Shown: positions 26,802-35,808, counted from the first letter of the stretch. The stretch: DNA of 64,000 nucleotides from Rhizobium leguminosarum bv. viciae USDA 2370 (GCF_002008365.1 NZ_MRDL01000051.1:186001-250000); one strand, 5' to 3'. The notes: generated by a model from the letters alone, not told the origin. Made by a program: numbers and translations.

Positions 26802-27770
26802 GGGCTGGGCATTCCACCATCTCAGCACCCGCATAGCCCGGAGCGTCACCCATCGCGACGGCTTGCCTTGCCCGTCGTCGATCTCGAACCACACCCGACC
26901 TGCAGGGCTCCCGTCCAGCTGCCAGCTGCCGTCCTGAAGGCGTCTGGAACGCAGGTGCTCGATCGCCTCGCCGAGACGCGGATCGGGATTATTGCCGGTC
27001 AGGATCGCGCTGGAGCGGAAATAGTCGAGCGCACGCAGAATGTCGTAGCGCCAGCGGTTCGGGTGCAGGAAGTGCAGGAAGCGCTCGTCGGCCGGCTCGC
27101 CGGTGCCGAGGCGGCGGAAGAGGTTGCGGGCCAGCAGAAACTCCTCGCCCGTCCTACGCGCCTCTTGAGACCGATGCGTGCCGCCGGTCGACCTCTCGTA
27201 TTCCAGCAAGCCTTCCAGCACGTTGATGGTGCTGGCGAAAGATGAGCGGACAGAGCCATTGATCCGCTCGCAGTTCCAGCCGCCGTCGTCGAGACGCTCG
27301 CCGGCCAGCCTGTCGACGATGGGCGAGACGTCAATCCCGAAATAGGCGCCATCGGCAATTGTGCGGCCGTTGATGCACTCCTCGACTTCGCCTTCCCAGT
27401 AGGGCTGGCCGCCTTCTTCCCAACGGGCGTTGGCGCCGATCAATTCGACGGTGCGCCTGGCGCACCCGCAGGCGGGATCGAGACCGAACTCCCTCAATTG
27501 CGACAGCGAGAAAGTCGTGGCCGTCCACGGCTGGCCACGCTCCTTCCACTCGCGAGCGTCGAAACCGGCGGGCAAGAAGGCGCCGCCCGCCCACTGCCCG
27601 TCCTCGTCCTGGCAGGAGAGCAGCCTGGCGCCCCAACCCTCGGTCTCGACTTTGGCCCGCTCGGCCATCCATTCCCTATCTGGGGCATCGAGCAGGTCGC
27701 GCATCACCTGCCACCGGATCGACGGATCGGAGTCGAGAAGCCATTCGATCACCGGGTCGGATTGGATCAT
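26787..27770 (-). CDS. Squalene-cyclase/prenyltransferase-fold protein of unknown function
   Basis: A 327-residue alpha/alpha-barrel protein with QW-type repeats (QDEDGQWAGG, LDDGGWNCE, LQDGSWQLDG) as in terpene cyclases. The DxDD motif of cyclases is not seen, and PSIRWQVMRDLL at the N-terminus recalls HEAT-like starts of this family. Such stand-alone proteins are common but uncharacterised. ATG 27770 is chosen over 27836 because homologous starts read MIQSDPVIEWLL. It converges on the TetR gene. Confidence 0.7.
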   Translation of the reverse strand: MIQSDPVIEWLLDSDPSIRWQVMRDLLDAPDREWMAERAKVETEGWGARLLSCQDEDGQWAGGAFLPAGFDAREWKERGQPWTATTFSLSQLREFGLDPACGCARRTVELIGANARWEEGGQPYWEGEVEECINGRTIADGAYFGIDVSPIVDRLAGERLDDGGWNCERINGSVRSSFASTINVLEGLLEYERSTGGTHRSQEARRTGEEFLLARNLFRRLGTGEPADERFLHFLHPNRWRYDILRALDYFRSSAILTGNNPDPRLGEAIEHLRSRRLQDGSWQLDGSPAGRVWFEIDDGQGKPSRWVTLRAMRVLRWWNAQPSINA

Positions 27771-27839
27771 GGGGCGAACCTGTCGGCGGATCGGGTCGAT
27801 GGCTCGTTTATAATCGCTTCGGCTGAGCAGTACCACCCG

Positions 27840-28034
27840 GACAGGCCCACGGGAAATCGTCTAAATCCGACGTGGTCGCGTCAGGCGCTGGCGCTTGCGA
27901 AGCCGTGGCCGGACTATGCCAAGGAAAGCACGAAGCTGAAGATCAAAATGCTCGGTTCGACCTATAATGCGACGGTTGTCGGCGAAAGCCCGCTCGATGC
28001 CTGGGAATGCGGCGCTTCGCGCCTGATTTCTTAA
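27840..28034 (+). pseudogene. 3' fragment of a larger gene (GcvT/dehydrogenase-like tail)
   Basis: Reading in one frame the end encodes WSRQALALAKPWPDYAKEST, then KMLGSTYNATVVGESPLD and a stop at 28034. The pattern of a C-terminal beta strand followed by ATVV-ESPLD resembles the tail of glycine-cleavage-T-type dehydrogenases (dimethylglycine or sarcosine dehydrogenase). No matching upstream part exists because the region to the left is the convergent cyclase-fold gene. A terminator follows. I take it as a remnant; the family assignment is tentative. Confidence 0.4.
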
Positions 28035-28054
28035 TCATATCCGCAAAGAAATCG

Positions 28055-28083
28055 GAGGCGGCCCCATTGAGCCGCCTCTTCGT
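28055..28083 (+). terminator. Rho-independent terminator
   Basis: GAGGCGGC (28055-28062), loop of 8, GCCGCCTC (28071-28078), followed by TTCGTTT. It closes the gene fragment ending at 28034 and separates it from the response-regulator pair. Confidence 0.7.
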
Positions 28084-28171
28084 TTAGAACTGGGCGCGCC
28101 GATTAATAATTATTCAAATCAATTGATGTATCAGTTTGATCAGGGGACAGATTTTACATCAAAGGTTTGCT

Positions 28172-29002
28172 ATGGCGTTTCTAGGTATTTCGGGGATGCA
28201 ATATTCCGGGGAAATGTTTGCTGGTGCGCGTATTATTGTCGCGGAAGATTCCAACGTATTCACCTCGATGATCAGCAAACGCCTCAAGGAGCTGTTCGAC
28301 ATCGAGGTCGAGATTTGCCGCAGCTTCGAGGATCTGCAGGTTTCCTACGACAAGTCTTCCGATCCGATCACGCTGGCGATCTCGAACATCAATCTGCCCG
28401 GCGCCGAAAACGGCGAAGCGCTCGAATATCTGGTCGATCTCTCCATACCCACAATCGTCTTTACCGGCACCTTCCATGAAAGCATGCGCGACAAGCTGAT
28501 GGCCAAGGATATCGTGGACTATATCCTCAAGGACAATATCTTTGCCGTCGACCTGCTGGCGGAATCGATCTGCCGCTTCCTCACCAATCACCGCCACCAC
28601 GTGCTGATCGTCGATGATAGTGCGACCGCGCGCGCCCTGCTGTCGAGCCGGCTGAAGCGCTACAATTTTCGTGTCAGCGTCGCCGAGAGCGGCGGCAAGG
28701 CGCTGGAGATCCTGAAGGCCAACCGCGATATCGGCCTGATGATCACCGACTACAACATGCCCGACATAGACGGCTTCGAACTGACGCGGCGCATCCGCGC
28801 CAGCATCGGCTCGCACGAGCTGCGCATCATCGGTGTTTCCTCCTCCTCGAACCGGCTGCTTTCGGCGCGATTCCTGAAGGCCGGCGGCAATGATTTCATG
28901 CTGCGTCCCTTCATTGACGAGGAGTTCTATTGCCGCGTCAACCAGAACCTCGATACGCTGCTGCAGATTCAATCGATGCGTAAGGAGCGGGCGGTTGCCT
29001 GA
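28172..29002 (+). CDS. Double-receiver response regulator, first receiver degenerate
   Basis: A 276-residue protein made of two receiver domains and no output domain. REC2 is canonical (LIVDDSATARALL, phospho-Asp in MITDYNMPD, conserved Ser/Thr and Lys region GVSSSS, KAGGNDF). In REC1 the phospho-acceptor block reads AISNINLPG: the Asp is replaced by Asn, while the paralogue downstream keeps AVVDLNLPD. The start at 28172 (MAFLGISG) follows AAAGG. It is a paralogue of the N-terminal half of the PleD-like protein encoded 190 bases downstream and may compete with or modulate it. Confidence 0.8.
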   Translation: MAFLGISGMQYSGEMFAGARIIVAEDSNVFTSMISKRLKELFDIEVEICRSFEDLQVSYDKSSDPITLAISNINLPGAENGEALEYLVDLSIPTIVFTGTFHESMRDKLMAKDIVDYILKDNIFAVDLLAESICRFLTNHRHHVLIVDDSATARALLSSRLKRYNFRVSVAESGGKALEILKANRDIGLMITDYNMPDIDGFELTRRIRASIGSHELRIIGVSSSSNRLLSARFLKAGGNDFMLRPFIDEEFYCRVNQNLDTLLQIQSMRKERAVA

Positions 29003-29188
29003 CGGCTCTTCCCGTATCGGTATCGCCAGGGGAGCGGATATCACGCTCGGGGACAGTCGTCGAATTTCTGCAATTACAGGTAATGTCGCTATTATTTGTC
29101 CCCTTCACGCGCACAGGCCTCTCGGTTATCGTCCCCGCCGGGGAGAGGGCCGAGTCGAGCCCATCGGACGGACCGGGGAGTAGGAGCT

Positions 29189-30520
29189 GTGGCTTTTCAA
29201 GCGGATTTCCAGCGGGATGGTATCGGGCTGCGCTCCGGCGGGCTCAAGATACTTCTGGTTGAAGATTCCCGGATGTTTTCCGCCGTGCTCTGTCACCGAT
29301 TCCAGACGGAGCTCGGCCTTGCCGTCAAATCCTGCCCGTCGCTGAAAGCACTTCGCAAGGAACTTGCTGACGACGGTCACGGCTACACCATGGCCGTCGT
29401 CGACCTCAACCTGCCGGATTCGCCCTATGGTGAAGCGCTCGACTGCACGATCGAGCACGATATCCCGGCAATCGTCTTCACGGCGACATTCGATCTCAAC
29501 ACGCGCAACAAGATCATGGAGCGCAATGTCATCGATTACGTGCTGAAGGACAATGAATTCGCGCTCGACAATCTGGTCGCCACCGTCCGGCGGGCGATCT
29601 CCAACCGCAAGACGCGGGTGCTCGTCGTCGACGATGTCGTCTCGGCACGCCAGGTGCTCGTCGACCTGCTCAAGGCACAGCAATATCTCGTCGTCGAGGC
29701 AAATTCGGGGCTCGAGGCGCTGGCGGCGCTCGAGGCCTACAGCGATATCGAGCTCGTCGTCACCGACCACCATATGCCCGATATGAGCGGCTACGAGCTG
29801 ACGCGGCGCATTCGCCATCGCTTCGGCTCGGACAGGCTGCGTGTCATCGGCGTTTCCTCCTCCAACGACCGCATGCTTTCGGCGAGTTTCCTCAAGGCCG
29901 GCGCCAGCGATTTCGTTTACCGGCCCTTCGTTGCCGAGGAGCTGCAATGCCGCATCGCCAACAATGCCGAAACGCTGGCGCAGATGCGGCAGCTGAGGGC
30001 GGCGGCGGCCTGCGACTACCTGACCGGCCTCTATAACCGCCGCTATTTCTACGACAACGGCCCGAAGCTGGTGAACGAGTGCCTGCGGCTGAAGGTACCG
30101 AGCTCCGTCGCCATTCTCGATATTGACCATTTCAAACGGCTGAATGACACCTATGGCCACGAGATCGGCGACAAGGTGCTGAAGGCTGTCGCAAACAGGC
30201 TGTTTACGATCTTCGAGGGCAGCGACAATCTTCTGTCGCGCCTCGGGGGCGAGGAATTCGCCATCCTCTTCCCGCAGATGGATTCCGCTGCCGCGACCAA
30301 GCTCTGCGACGAGATCCGCTCGGATATTTCGCGGCTGAAGGTCACGGCCGATGATGAGGAACTCGGCGTCACGATTTCGATCGGCATTGCCGAGATCGGC
30401 GGTTACGAGACCTTCGAGAATTACCTCAACGCCGCCGACCAGTTTCTCTACATGGCCAAACACCGGGGCCGCAACCAGGTCTATTCCGACGCCAGGATGA
30501 CGGAAGAGGCGGCGCAATAG
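29189..30520 (+). CDS. PleD-like diguanylate cyclase (REC-REC-GGDEF)
   Basis: A 443-residue protein with two receivers and a GGDEF domain, the PleD layout. REC1 has VVDLNLPD, REC2 has VVTDHHMPD. The cyclase site is RLGGEEFAIL (GGEEF, active form), preceded by LTGLYNRRYF, LDIDHFKRLNDTYGH and followed by TISIGIAE. It makes cyclic di-GMP when its receiver is phosphorylated. GTG 29189 with GGGGAG eight bases upstream is the likely start. The I-site RxxD is not evident in front of GGEEF. Confidence 0.85.
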   Translation: MAFQADFQRDGIGLRSGGLKILLVEDSRMFSAVLCHRFQTELGLAVKSCPSLKALRKELADDGHGYTMAVVDLNLPDSPYGEALDCTIEHDIPAIVFTATFDLNTRNKIMERNVIDYVLKDNEFALDNLVATVRRAISNRKTRVLVVDDVVSARQVLVDLLKAQQYLVVEANSGLEALAALEAYSDIELVVTDHHMPDMSGYELTRRIRHRFGSDRLRVIGVSSSNDRMLSASFLKAGASDFVYRPFVAEELQCRIANNAETLAQMRQLRAAAACDYLTGLYNRRYFYDNGPKLVNECLRLKVPSSVAILDIDHFKRLNDTYGHEIGDKVLKAVANRLFTIFEGSDNLLSRLGGEEFAILFPQMDSAAATKLCDEIRSDISRLKVTADDEELGVTISIGIAEIGGYETFENYLNAADQFLYMAKHRGRNQVYSDARMTEEAAQ

Positions 30521-30576
30521 CGCCATCCGAAGGGCAGAGCCAAGCCGCCGCCTTTCATATCAGGCGGCAGATGGCC

Positions 30577-30652
30577 GTCTTATCATCTCAAGCGGCGACC
30601 GTCTTTTATTGTCTCAGGCGGCGACTGTCCTATATTGTCTCAGGCGGCGACG
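30577..30652. repeat. Three imperfect 26-bp tandem repeats at the 3' end of an AraC-type gene
   Basis: Units begin at 30577, 30601 and 30627, each ending in the shared core TCTCARGCGGCGAC. Units 2 and 3 match at 22 of 26 positions. The last unit contains the terminal codons and stop of the minus-strand regulator, so the tail of that gene has been tandemly duplicated downstream of itself. No function is evident. Confidence 0.6.
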
Positions 30653-31671
30653 GCCTGGCGAGCGGTCGCCATGGTCATCTTTCGCTCGGCGCGCTCCTGC
30701 TGCGGTGAGCGATGGTAGAGTTCGCGATAACACTTGGAGAAGTGCGAGGCCGAGACGAAACCGCAGGCGACGGCGACCTCGACGACGGGCATCGAGGACT
30801 GCACCAGGAGGTGGCGCGCACGGTCGAGGCGGATTTCCAGATAGTAGCGGGCCGGCGAACGGCCCATCTCCTGGCGGAACAGCCGTTCGATCTGGCGACG
30901 GGAGAGGCCGGCGCCGTCGGCGATCTCGATCAGCGACAGCGGCTCGGCGAGATTGCCTTCCATCAACTCGATGATCGACAGCACCTTGGCGTTCTGCACG
31001 CCGAGGCGGGCGCGCAGCGGCAGACGCTGGCGGTCGTGCGGGTTGCGCACGCGGTCGGTCAGGTGCTGCTCGCAGATGCGGTTGACGAGGCTTTCGCCGA
31101 AATCCTCGCCGACGAGGTTCAGCATCATGTCGAGCGAGGCGGTGCCGCCGGCGCAGGTATAGAGATTGCCGTCGATCTCGTAGAGATCGGCATAGACCTC
31201 CGCCTGCGGGAAGGCTTCCGAAAAGCCCGGGAGGTTTTCCCAGTGGATGGCGCAGCGCTTGCCGTTCAGGAGGCCGGCCTGAGCAAGCACATGCGCGCCC
31301 GTACAGAGGCTGCCGACGGCAACGCCGCGATTGTAGCATTCACGCAGCCAGGCATTGACCGATTTGTTGTTGAACTGCTCGACATCGATGCCGGAACAGA
31401 CGAGCACCATGCCCGGCCGGTTTTCGCCGCCGAGATGGCGGCGCTCCTCGGCAAGCGAGGAATTGGCCTCGACGCCGATGCCGCAGGAGGAATAGACTTT
31501 TTCCCCATCGACGGAGGTCAGTCGCCAGGTATAGGCCTGATAACCGAGCATGCGATTGGCGATGCGCAAGGTGTCCACGGCCGCCGAAAAGGGCAGCATG
31601 GTGAATTGCGGTACCATAAAGAAGACCAGCGAACGCTTCTTGATCTGCATCCTGTTCATAGCGAAATCCAT
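30640..31671 (-). CDS. GlxA-type AraC-family transcription regulator (DJ-1/PfpI + AraC)
   Basis: About 343 residues. The N-terminal amidotransferase-like domain starts FFMVPQFTMLPFSAAVDTLR and has the nucleophile-elbow Cys in VGSLCTGAHVLAQAG; the following CAGGTASLDMML is a family mark. The C-terminal AraC domain has two HTH units (LSLIEIADGAGLSRRQIERL and VVEVAVACGFVSASHFSKCY). Relatives control glycine betaine, carnitine or arginine use. The start is uncertain (ATG 31671, 31659 or 31650). No target gene adjoins it. Confidence 0.82.
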   Translation of the reverse strand: MDFAMNRMQIKKRSLVFFMVPQFTMLPFSAAVDTLRIANRMLGYQAYTWRLTSVDGEKVYSSCGIGVEANSSLAEERRHLGGENRPGMVLVCSGIDVEQFNNKSVNAWLRECYNRGVAVGSLCTGAHVLAQAGLLNGKRCAIHWENLPGFSEAFPQAEVYADLYEIDGNLYTCAGGTASLDMMLNLVGEDFGESLVNRICEQHLTDRVRNPHDRQRLPLRARLGVQNAKVLSIIELMEGNLAEPLSLIEIADGAGLSRRQIERLFRQEMGRSPARYYLEIRLDRARHLLVQSSMPVVEVAVACGFVSASHFSKCYRELYHRSPQQERAERKMTMATARQAVAA

Positions 31672-31891
31672 GCTCGAGGGACGATGACACATTCGTTGCG
31701 CGGAATGCGTCGCGCCGATGTCCTGAAAGCGACACTGGCATGGAAAAATGCGGCCGGGAAGAGCAAATATGCGACATCGGCCACGATTTGGCCGATCAAA
31801 CTGCCGGAATGGCTGCGGATAGGGCTGATGACGGGCTGATAGGCGACTGAAATTCAAGACTGAAAAGGGCTTGGGAATGGACGGTCAGGCC

Positions 31892-31958
31892 ACGAAAAGG
31901 CGGCGTTGCGCAAAGCAGACGCCGCCCTTATCTTGGGTGGAATGTCGCATTCATTACA
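31892..31958. repeat. Left copy of a 67-bp direct repeat flanking the helicase islet
   Basis: Nearly identical to 35040-35107: both contain the stem GGCGGCGT/ACGCCGCC, then CTTATCTTG and ATGTCGCATTCATTACA. The right copy is the natural terminator and stop-codon region of the DUF1127 gene; this left copy has no gene attached. Read on the minus strand it still forms a terminator hairpin followed by TTTTCG. It probably marks the other edge of an insertion or duplication. The rest of 31672-32125 holds no supported gene. Confidence 0.7.
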
Positions 31959-32125
31959 GCCAGCTGATGTTCATTGCGCTGTCGTTGAAATTTCGTCAAA
32001 AGGCATGCGGGAAGCACACTTGGCGCTGCATGACCCACGCCAAGATGGTGCAGTGTTTCCTGAAGAGTATTCTAGTCGGAGCTTTCACAACGACTCGTCG
32101 CATTTAATCCAAAAGGCAGCATTGA

Positions 32126-34918
32126 ATGAAGGACCTCGCTTTTCAGGGCACGTGGCGAGCATATCAGCAGAAGATACTTGATGATCTTGCAAATCTCATA
32201 GGCGATGACGGATTGCATATTGTCGCGGCACCCGGCTCCGGTAAAACGGTTTTAGGTCTTGAAGTGATGTGCAGGCTCGGCGAGGCGACTTTGATTCTGG
32301 CTCCGAGCAAGACCATCCGGGACCAATGGGCGCATCGGCTGCGCACGATGTTCCTGCCCGCCGACCTTGCGGAACCGGAGTGGATTTCCCACGATGTGAG
32401 AGCGCCCGGAACCGTCACGATCATCACCTATCAAGCTCTGCATGCGGCGTTCTCGGGCCATCCGTCCGAAGAAGAAATCCTCGACTGTGAAGATGAGGGC
32501 AGCGGCGGGGCGGAATCCGGCGAACCAGGCAAGCAGGAAACGGAGAAGGCGAGAAAGAAAATCATCGCGAAGCTGCGCGAGGAGAAGGTTCGCACCCTTG
32601 TGCTCGATGAAGCGCACCATCTTAGAAACGAGTGGTGGAAGGCGCTGACGATGCTCAAGGAAGCACTAGGCCAAACCACTGTCGTCGCGCTGACAGCTAC
32701 GCCTCCTTATGATGTAGATCCTCAGGAATGGGACCGCTATCAGGCGCTTTGCGGGCCGATCGACGGTGAAATTTCCGTGCCGGAACTTGTGTTGCAAGGC
32801 GATCTTTGCCCGCATCAGGATTATGTCCACTTCAGCCTGCCGAGTGCACTGGAAGCACAGAAGTTGGCCGAGTTTCGCGCGCAGATCGGAGACTTTATCG
32901 AAACGCTGCTTGAGACTGCAGAATTCAAAGAGGCAATTCTGCGCCATCCATGGATTACGCAGCCGATCGAGAATGTGGAGCATATACTGGACGATGCACG
33001 CTTTTTCTCCAGCATGCTCATCTTCCTGAATTCACAATATGTCGACCTGCCGCAGTCGACTCTCGACATTCTCGGCGTCAAGGCGCGTGAAATACCGGAT
33101 CTGACGGTTGAATGGATAGAGGTATTGCTGAACGGCGTTATCTACACCTATCGCAATGATTTCGAAGAAGCTGAACAGGCAATCCGCTGCCAGCAAGACA
33201 GGCTGAGGGAAATTAGGGCAGTGGAGCACAGCAGAGTGCGACTGACTGATCCACGATCGGTTCAGAAGGTGCTGGTATCAAGCGCGAGCAAGCTCAACGC
33301 GATCGTCGATATTTCCCGGCTCGAAAGCGCGTCGATGCGTGACGAACTCCGTATGGTTATCCTTTCCGACTATATAAGGAAGGATGCGCTGCCCACTGCC
33401 CCCGCGGACCTTCAGCCCATCGAGAGAATGGGCGTCGTGCCAATCTTCGAGACGCTGCGGCGGTCCGAACTTGATCTCAAGCTTGGAATTCTGACCGGGA
33501 GTCTGGTTGTCATTCCGGCGGGGTCAAAAGGAATTCTTGACGAGATCGCAGACTGTCTTGGCATAGGTGCAGAACATATCCGTTATCAGCAGACGGCATT
33601 CGATGCCGGCTTTCTGAGCGTGGAACTTGGCGGCGAGCTGAGCCGCAATATTGTCCATATGATCACTGAACTGTTCAGTCGCGGCGGGATCACGGTCCTG
33701 GTCGGCACCCAGGCTTTGCTGGGTGAAGGATGGGACGCACCGTCCGTAAACACTTTGATTCTGGCAAGTACGGTGGGATCATACGTGCTCTCCAATCAGA
33801 TGCGCGGTCGTGCCATTCGCATCGATCCTCGAAGCCCTCAGAAGGCCGCGAACGTCTGGCATCTGGCGGTCATCGACCCTGAAAAGCTCGAGCAGAGAAT
33901 ACCGCTGCGCTTCGGGAGGAAATCGACCGACAGAAAAGCGCCCGATCCCTATGACACCATGACAATAGACCTGGGCAGCGACGTCGATGCGCTAAAACGC
34001 CGATTTTACGCGTTTGAGGCTTTGTCCTTCGGCGAGCCTCCGCTGATCCAAAGCGGTTTTCAACGATTGATGCTGGGTACTGCCAAATGGAATGCGCGCG
34101 GTATTGATGACATCAACAAAATGATGGAACGGAGAGCTGCAGACCGCAAATCACTGAAATCCCGCTGGCATAGCGCGCTGCACAGCAAACGCGCCGTTGC
34201 GAGGATGCAAGAAACATTGGAGAGCAACTATGCCCCTAAGGGGCTAGTTAACTGGAATACGACAAAGTTTCTGTTTGCGCACAGCGCCGCGCTCGCCGGC
34301 ATGATCTTGAACGGATTTTTGCACAGCTTTCGCGTTACGCACATCCGATCGCTCCAACAACTGGAGTTGGTCCTGTTCGTTATGTTCGCAATACTGGCCA
34401 TCTTCTGCTTGCCGGGCGCACTCAAAGCTAGTTTGTTGTTGCTGCGGAACGGCTCCCTGGAAGGGAGCATGAAGCAAGTGGGAATAACCGTTCTGGAGAC
34501 GCTGCATCATATGGGCGTCATAAGGACCGAGTTGGGAAAAGTGAGTGTCGAGGCGACGCTCGACCAAAACGGCATGATTTACTGCCGGCTTGAGGGTGCC
34601 ACGACAATTGAGCGGTCCCGCTTTCTCGACGCTCTACGGGAAGTCCTCATTCCCCCACAGAATCCCCGCTACATTCTCGTCAGGTCGTCAAAATTCTGGC
34701 GGCTGAACCGGGTGGATTATCATGCAGTACCGTCGATCATCGGCCGGAAAAGGGAGGATGCCATATATTTCGCCCAGCTGTGGAATCGTTACGTCGGTTA
34801 TTCGGAACTTGTATACACGCGCAGTGCCCAGGGTCGCCTGAAACTGCTCCAATTCCGCGCGAAGTCATTCGCTTCCGCGTTTACAAGGAAAACCGATAGA
34901 ATTAGCCGGTGGGAGTAA
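32126..34918 (+). CDS. Membrane-anchored SF2 (DEAH-type) helicase, candidate defence gene
   Basis: A 930-residue superfamily-2 helicase. Motif Q-like LAFQGTWRAYQ at the start, Walker A APGSGKT (35-41), DEAHH (161-165), motif III TATPP (190-194), and motif VI QMRGRAIR (about 556-563) show a complete motor of the type-III-restriction/SWI2 class. After about residue 710 two transmembrane segments follow (LFAHSAALAGMILNGFLHSF and LVLFVMFAILAIFCLPGAL), then a roughly 150-residue cytoplasmic tail without a recognised domain. Flanked by 67-bp direct repeats. Nucleic-acid translocation at the membrane is inferred; a phage-defence role is a guess from islet context. Confidence 0.8.
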   Translation: MKDLAFQGTWRAYQQKILDDLANLIGDDGLHIVAAPGSGKTVLGLEVMCRLGEATLILAPSKTIRDQWAHRLRTMFLPADLAEPEWISHDVRAPGTVTIITYQALHAAFSGHPSEEEILDCEDEGSGGAESGEPGKQETEKARKKIIAKLREEKVRTLVLDEAHHLRNEWWKALTMLKEALGQTTVVALTATPPYDVDPQEWDRYQALCGPIDGEISVPELVLQGDLCPHQDYVHFSLPSALEAQKLAEFRAQIGDFIETLLETAEFKEAILRHPWITQPIENVEHILDDARFFSSMLIFLNSQYVDLPQSTLDILGVKAREIPDLTVEWIEVLLNGVIYTYRNDFEEAEQAIRCQQDRLREIRAVEHSRVRLTDPRSVQKVLVSSASKLNAIVDISRLESASMRDELRMVILSDYIRKDALPTAPADLQPIERMGVVPIFETLRRSELDLKLGILTGSLVVIPAGSKGILDEIADCLGIGAEHIRYQQTAFDAGFLSVELGGELSRNIVHMITELFSRGGITVLVGTQALLGEGWDAPSVNTLILASTVGSYVLSNQMRGRAIRIDPRSPQKAANVWHLAVIDPEKLEQRIPLRFGRKSTDRKAPDPYDTMTIDLGSDVDALKRRFYAFEALSFGEPPLIQSGFQRLMLGTAKWNARGIDDINKMMERRAADRKSLKSRWHSALHSKRAVARMQETLESNYAPKGLVNWNTTKFLFAHSAALAGMILNGFLHSFRVTHIRSLQQLELVLFVMFAILAIFCLPGALKASLLLLRNGSLEGSMKQVGITVLETLHHMGVIRTELGKVSVEATLDQNGMIYCRLEGATTIERSRFLDALREVLIPPQNPRYILVRSSKFWRLNRVDYHAVPSIIGRKREDAIYFAQLWNRYVGYSELVYTRSAQGRLKLLQFRAKSFASAFTRKTDRISRWE

Positions 34919-35039
34919 TTGGGAAAGCCTGATGCGCTCCCCACTTGCCGCGGCGCGTTTGCGCCTGATGTGCAGTTGCGGGGCCATCCAATGCCGGAAG
35001 GCGAGCGACAATCGACAAGTAGATTCGGGAATTCGGAAG

Positions 35040-35107
35040 ACGAAAAAGGCGGCGTTGCGTAGTGCAGACGCCGCCCTTATCTTGAGAGGGATGTCGCATT
35101 CATTACA
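35040..35107 (-). terminator. DUF1127 terminator; right copy of the 67-bp repeat
   Basis: On the minus strand GGCGGCGT, a 12-base loop, ACGCCGCC and then TTTTT form the Rho-independent terminator of the DUF1127 gene, whose stop codon (35103-35105) lies within the repeat. The whole 68-bp block recurs at 31892-31958. It also serves as the right boundary of the helicase islet. Confidence 0.8.
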
Positions 35108-35303
35108 TGGTCCGGTGTTTGCTGTCGTCCGTGCTCGGCCAGCCGATGTCCTTGCGGATGTCGAAGGGCATGGCTTCGATTTCACGAGCCGTCTGCCAGC
35201 GTGTCCAGGCGAGGGTGAGCTTGCGGGCATAATGTGCCAGATCGAAGCGGCCTTGGCCGGAGGTGAGGGACTTACCACCACCGCGATAGGTGAGCGTGGT
35301 CAT
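35103..35303 (-). CDS. DUF1127 small protein
   Basis: A 66-residue basic protein. Its central RKLTLAWTRWQTAREIEAMP, followed by FDIRKDIGWP, is the DUF1127 signature (amphipathic helix, then a DIG motif). Small DUF1127 proteins in alpha-proteobacteria act in RNA turnover and phosphate or carbon homeostasis. ATG 35303 follows AAGGAAC; the upstream ATG at 35342 has no ribosome site. Ends in the terminator above. Confidence 0.85.
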   Translation of the reverse strand: MTTLTYRGGGKSLTSGQGRFDLAHYARKLTLAWTRWQTAREIEAMPFDIRKDIGWPSTDDSKHRTM

Positions 35304-35480
35304 TTTCCGGTTCCTTTCTAGGGTCAGGGGCATGGTCGTCAATGGGAGGTTCGTCCATGTCCATAATCACAATATGGGCCTTGGGAACTCATCATTCAAA
35401 CGAATAGAACTTATGGATAACATCAGAGATATTGAATGATGGCGGTGCGCCCGTCAGCCCGTCGGAGGCCACTATTATGG

Positions 35481-35541
35481 ACGGAAAAAAAGTTTGCCGC
35501 TCAATTGAAAAAAGTCTGCCTCAAACGGAAAAAAGTTCGCC
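35481..35541. repeat. Three short tandem iterations (GAAAAAAGTNTGCC type)
   Basis: ACGGAAAAAAAGTTTGCC (35481-35498), ATTGAAAAAAGTCTGCC (35504-35520) and ACGGAAAAAAGTTCGCC (35525-35541), spaced 21-23 bases, followed by a partial inverted copy (CTTTTTTCC near 35555). Iterated sites of about two helical turns suit protein binding, such as iterons or recombinase arm sites. No replication or integrase gene is adjacent. Confidence 0.5.
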
Positions 35542-35808
35542 TTCCGGAATCAATCTTTTTTCCTTCAGGGAGTATTTTCAATAGGTTACAAGTTCAGCGA
35601 AACTAATGTTCGGCGCCAGCTTTGCGAATGCTATCTAGCTCGAATTGTGAGCTCCTTCAGCTTGTCGCGCTACTGTTGTCGAACCCGCTTTAAAGCGAAA
35701 CAAAACTGTCGCCACCAATCATTTCGTCCGCTCCAGACAAAGGAATGGAATTCTGCACATAGCTAATTGGAATTCCTGAATCGCGTTTCTTTCGTCAGGC
35801 GCGCGAAA

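Noticed and set aside
29126..30526. Long minus-strand open frame opposite the PleD-like cyclase
   Set aside because: The plus strand carries complete REC and GGDEF motifs; this is its shadow.
31906..32181. Short open frame entering the helicase start
   Set aside because: It overlaps the helicase by 56 bases and begins inside the direct repeat; no supporting ribosome site. Could be a gene tail, but not supportable.
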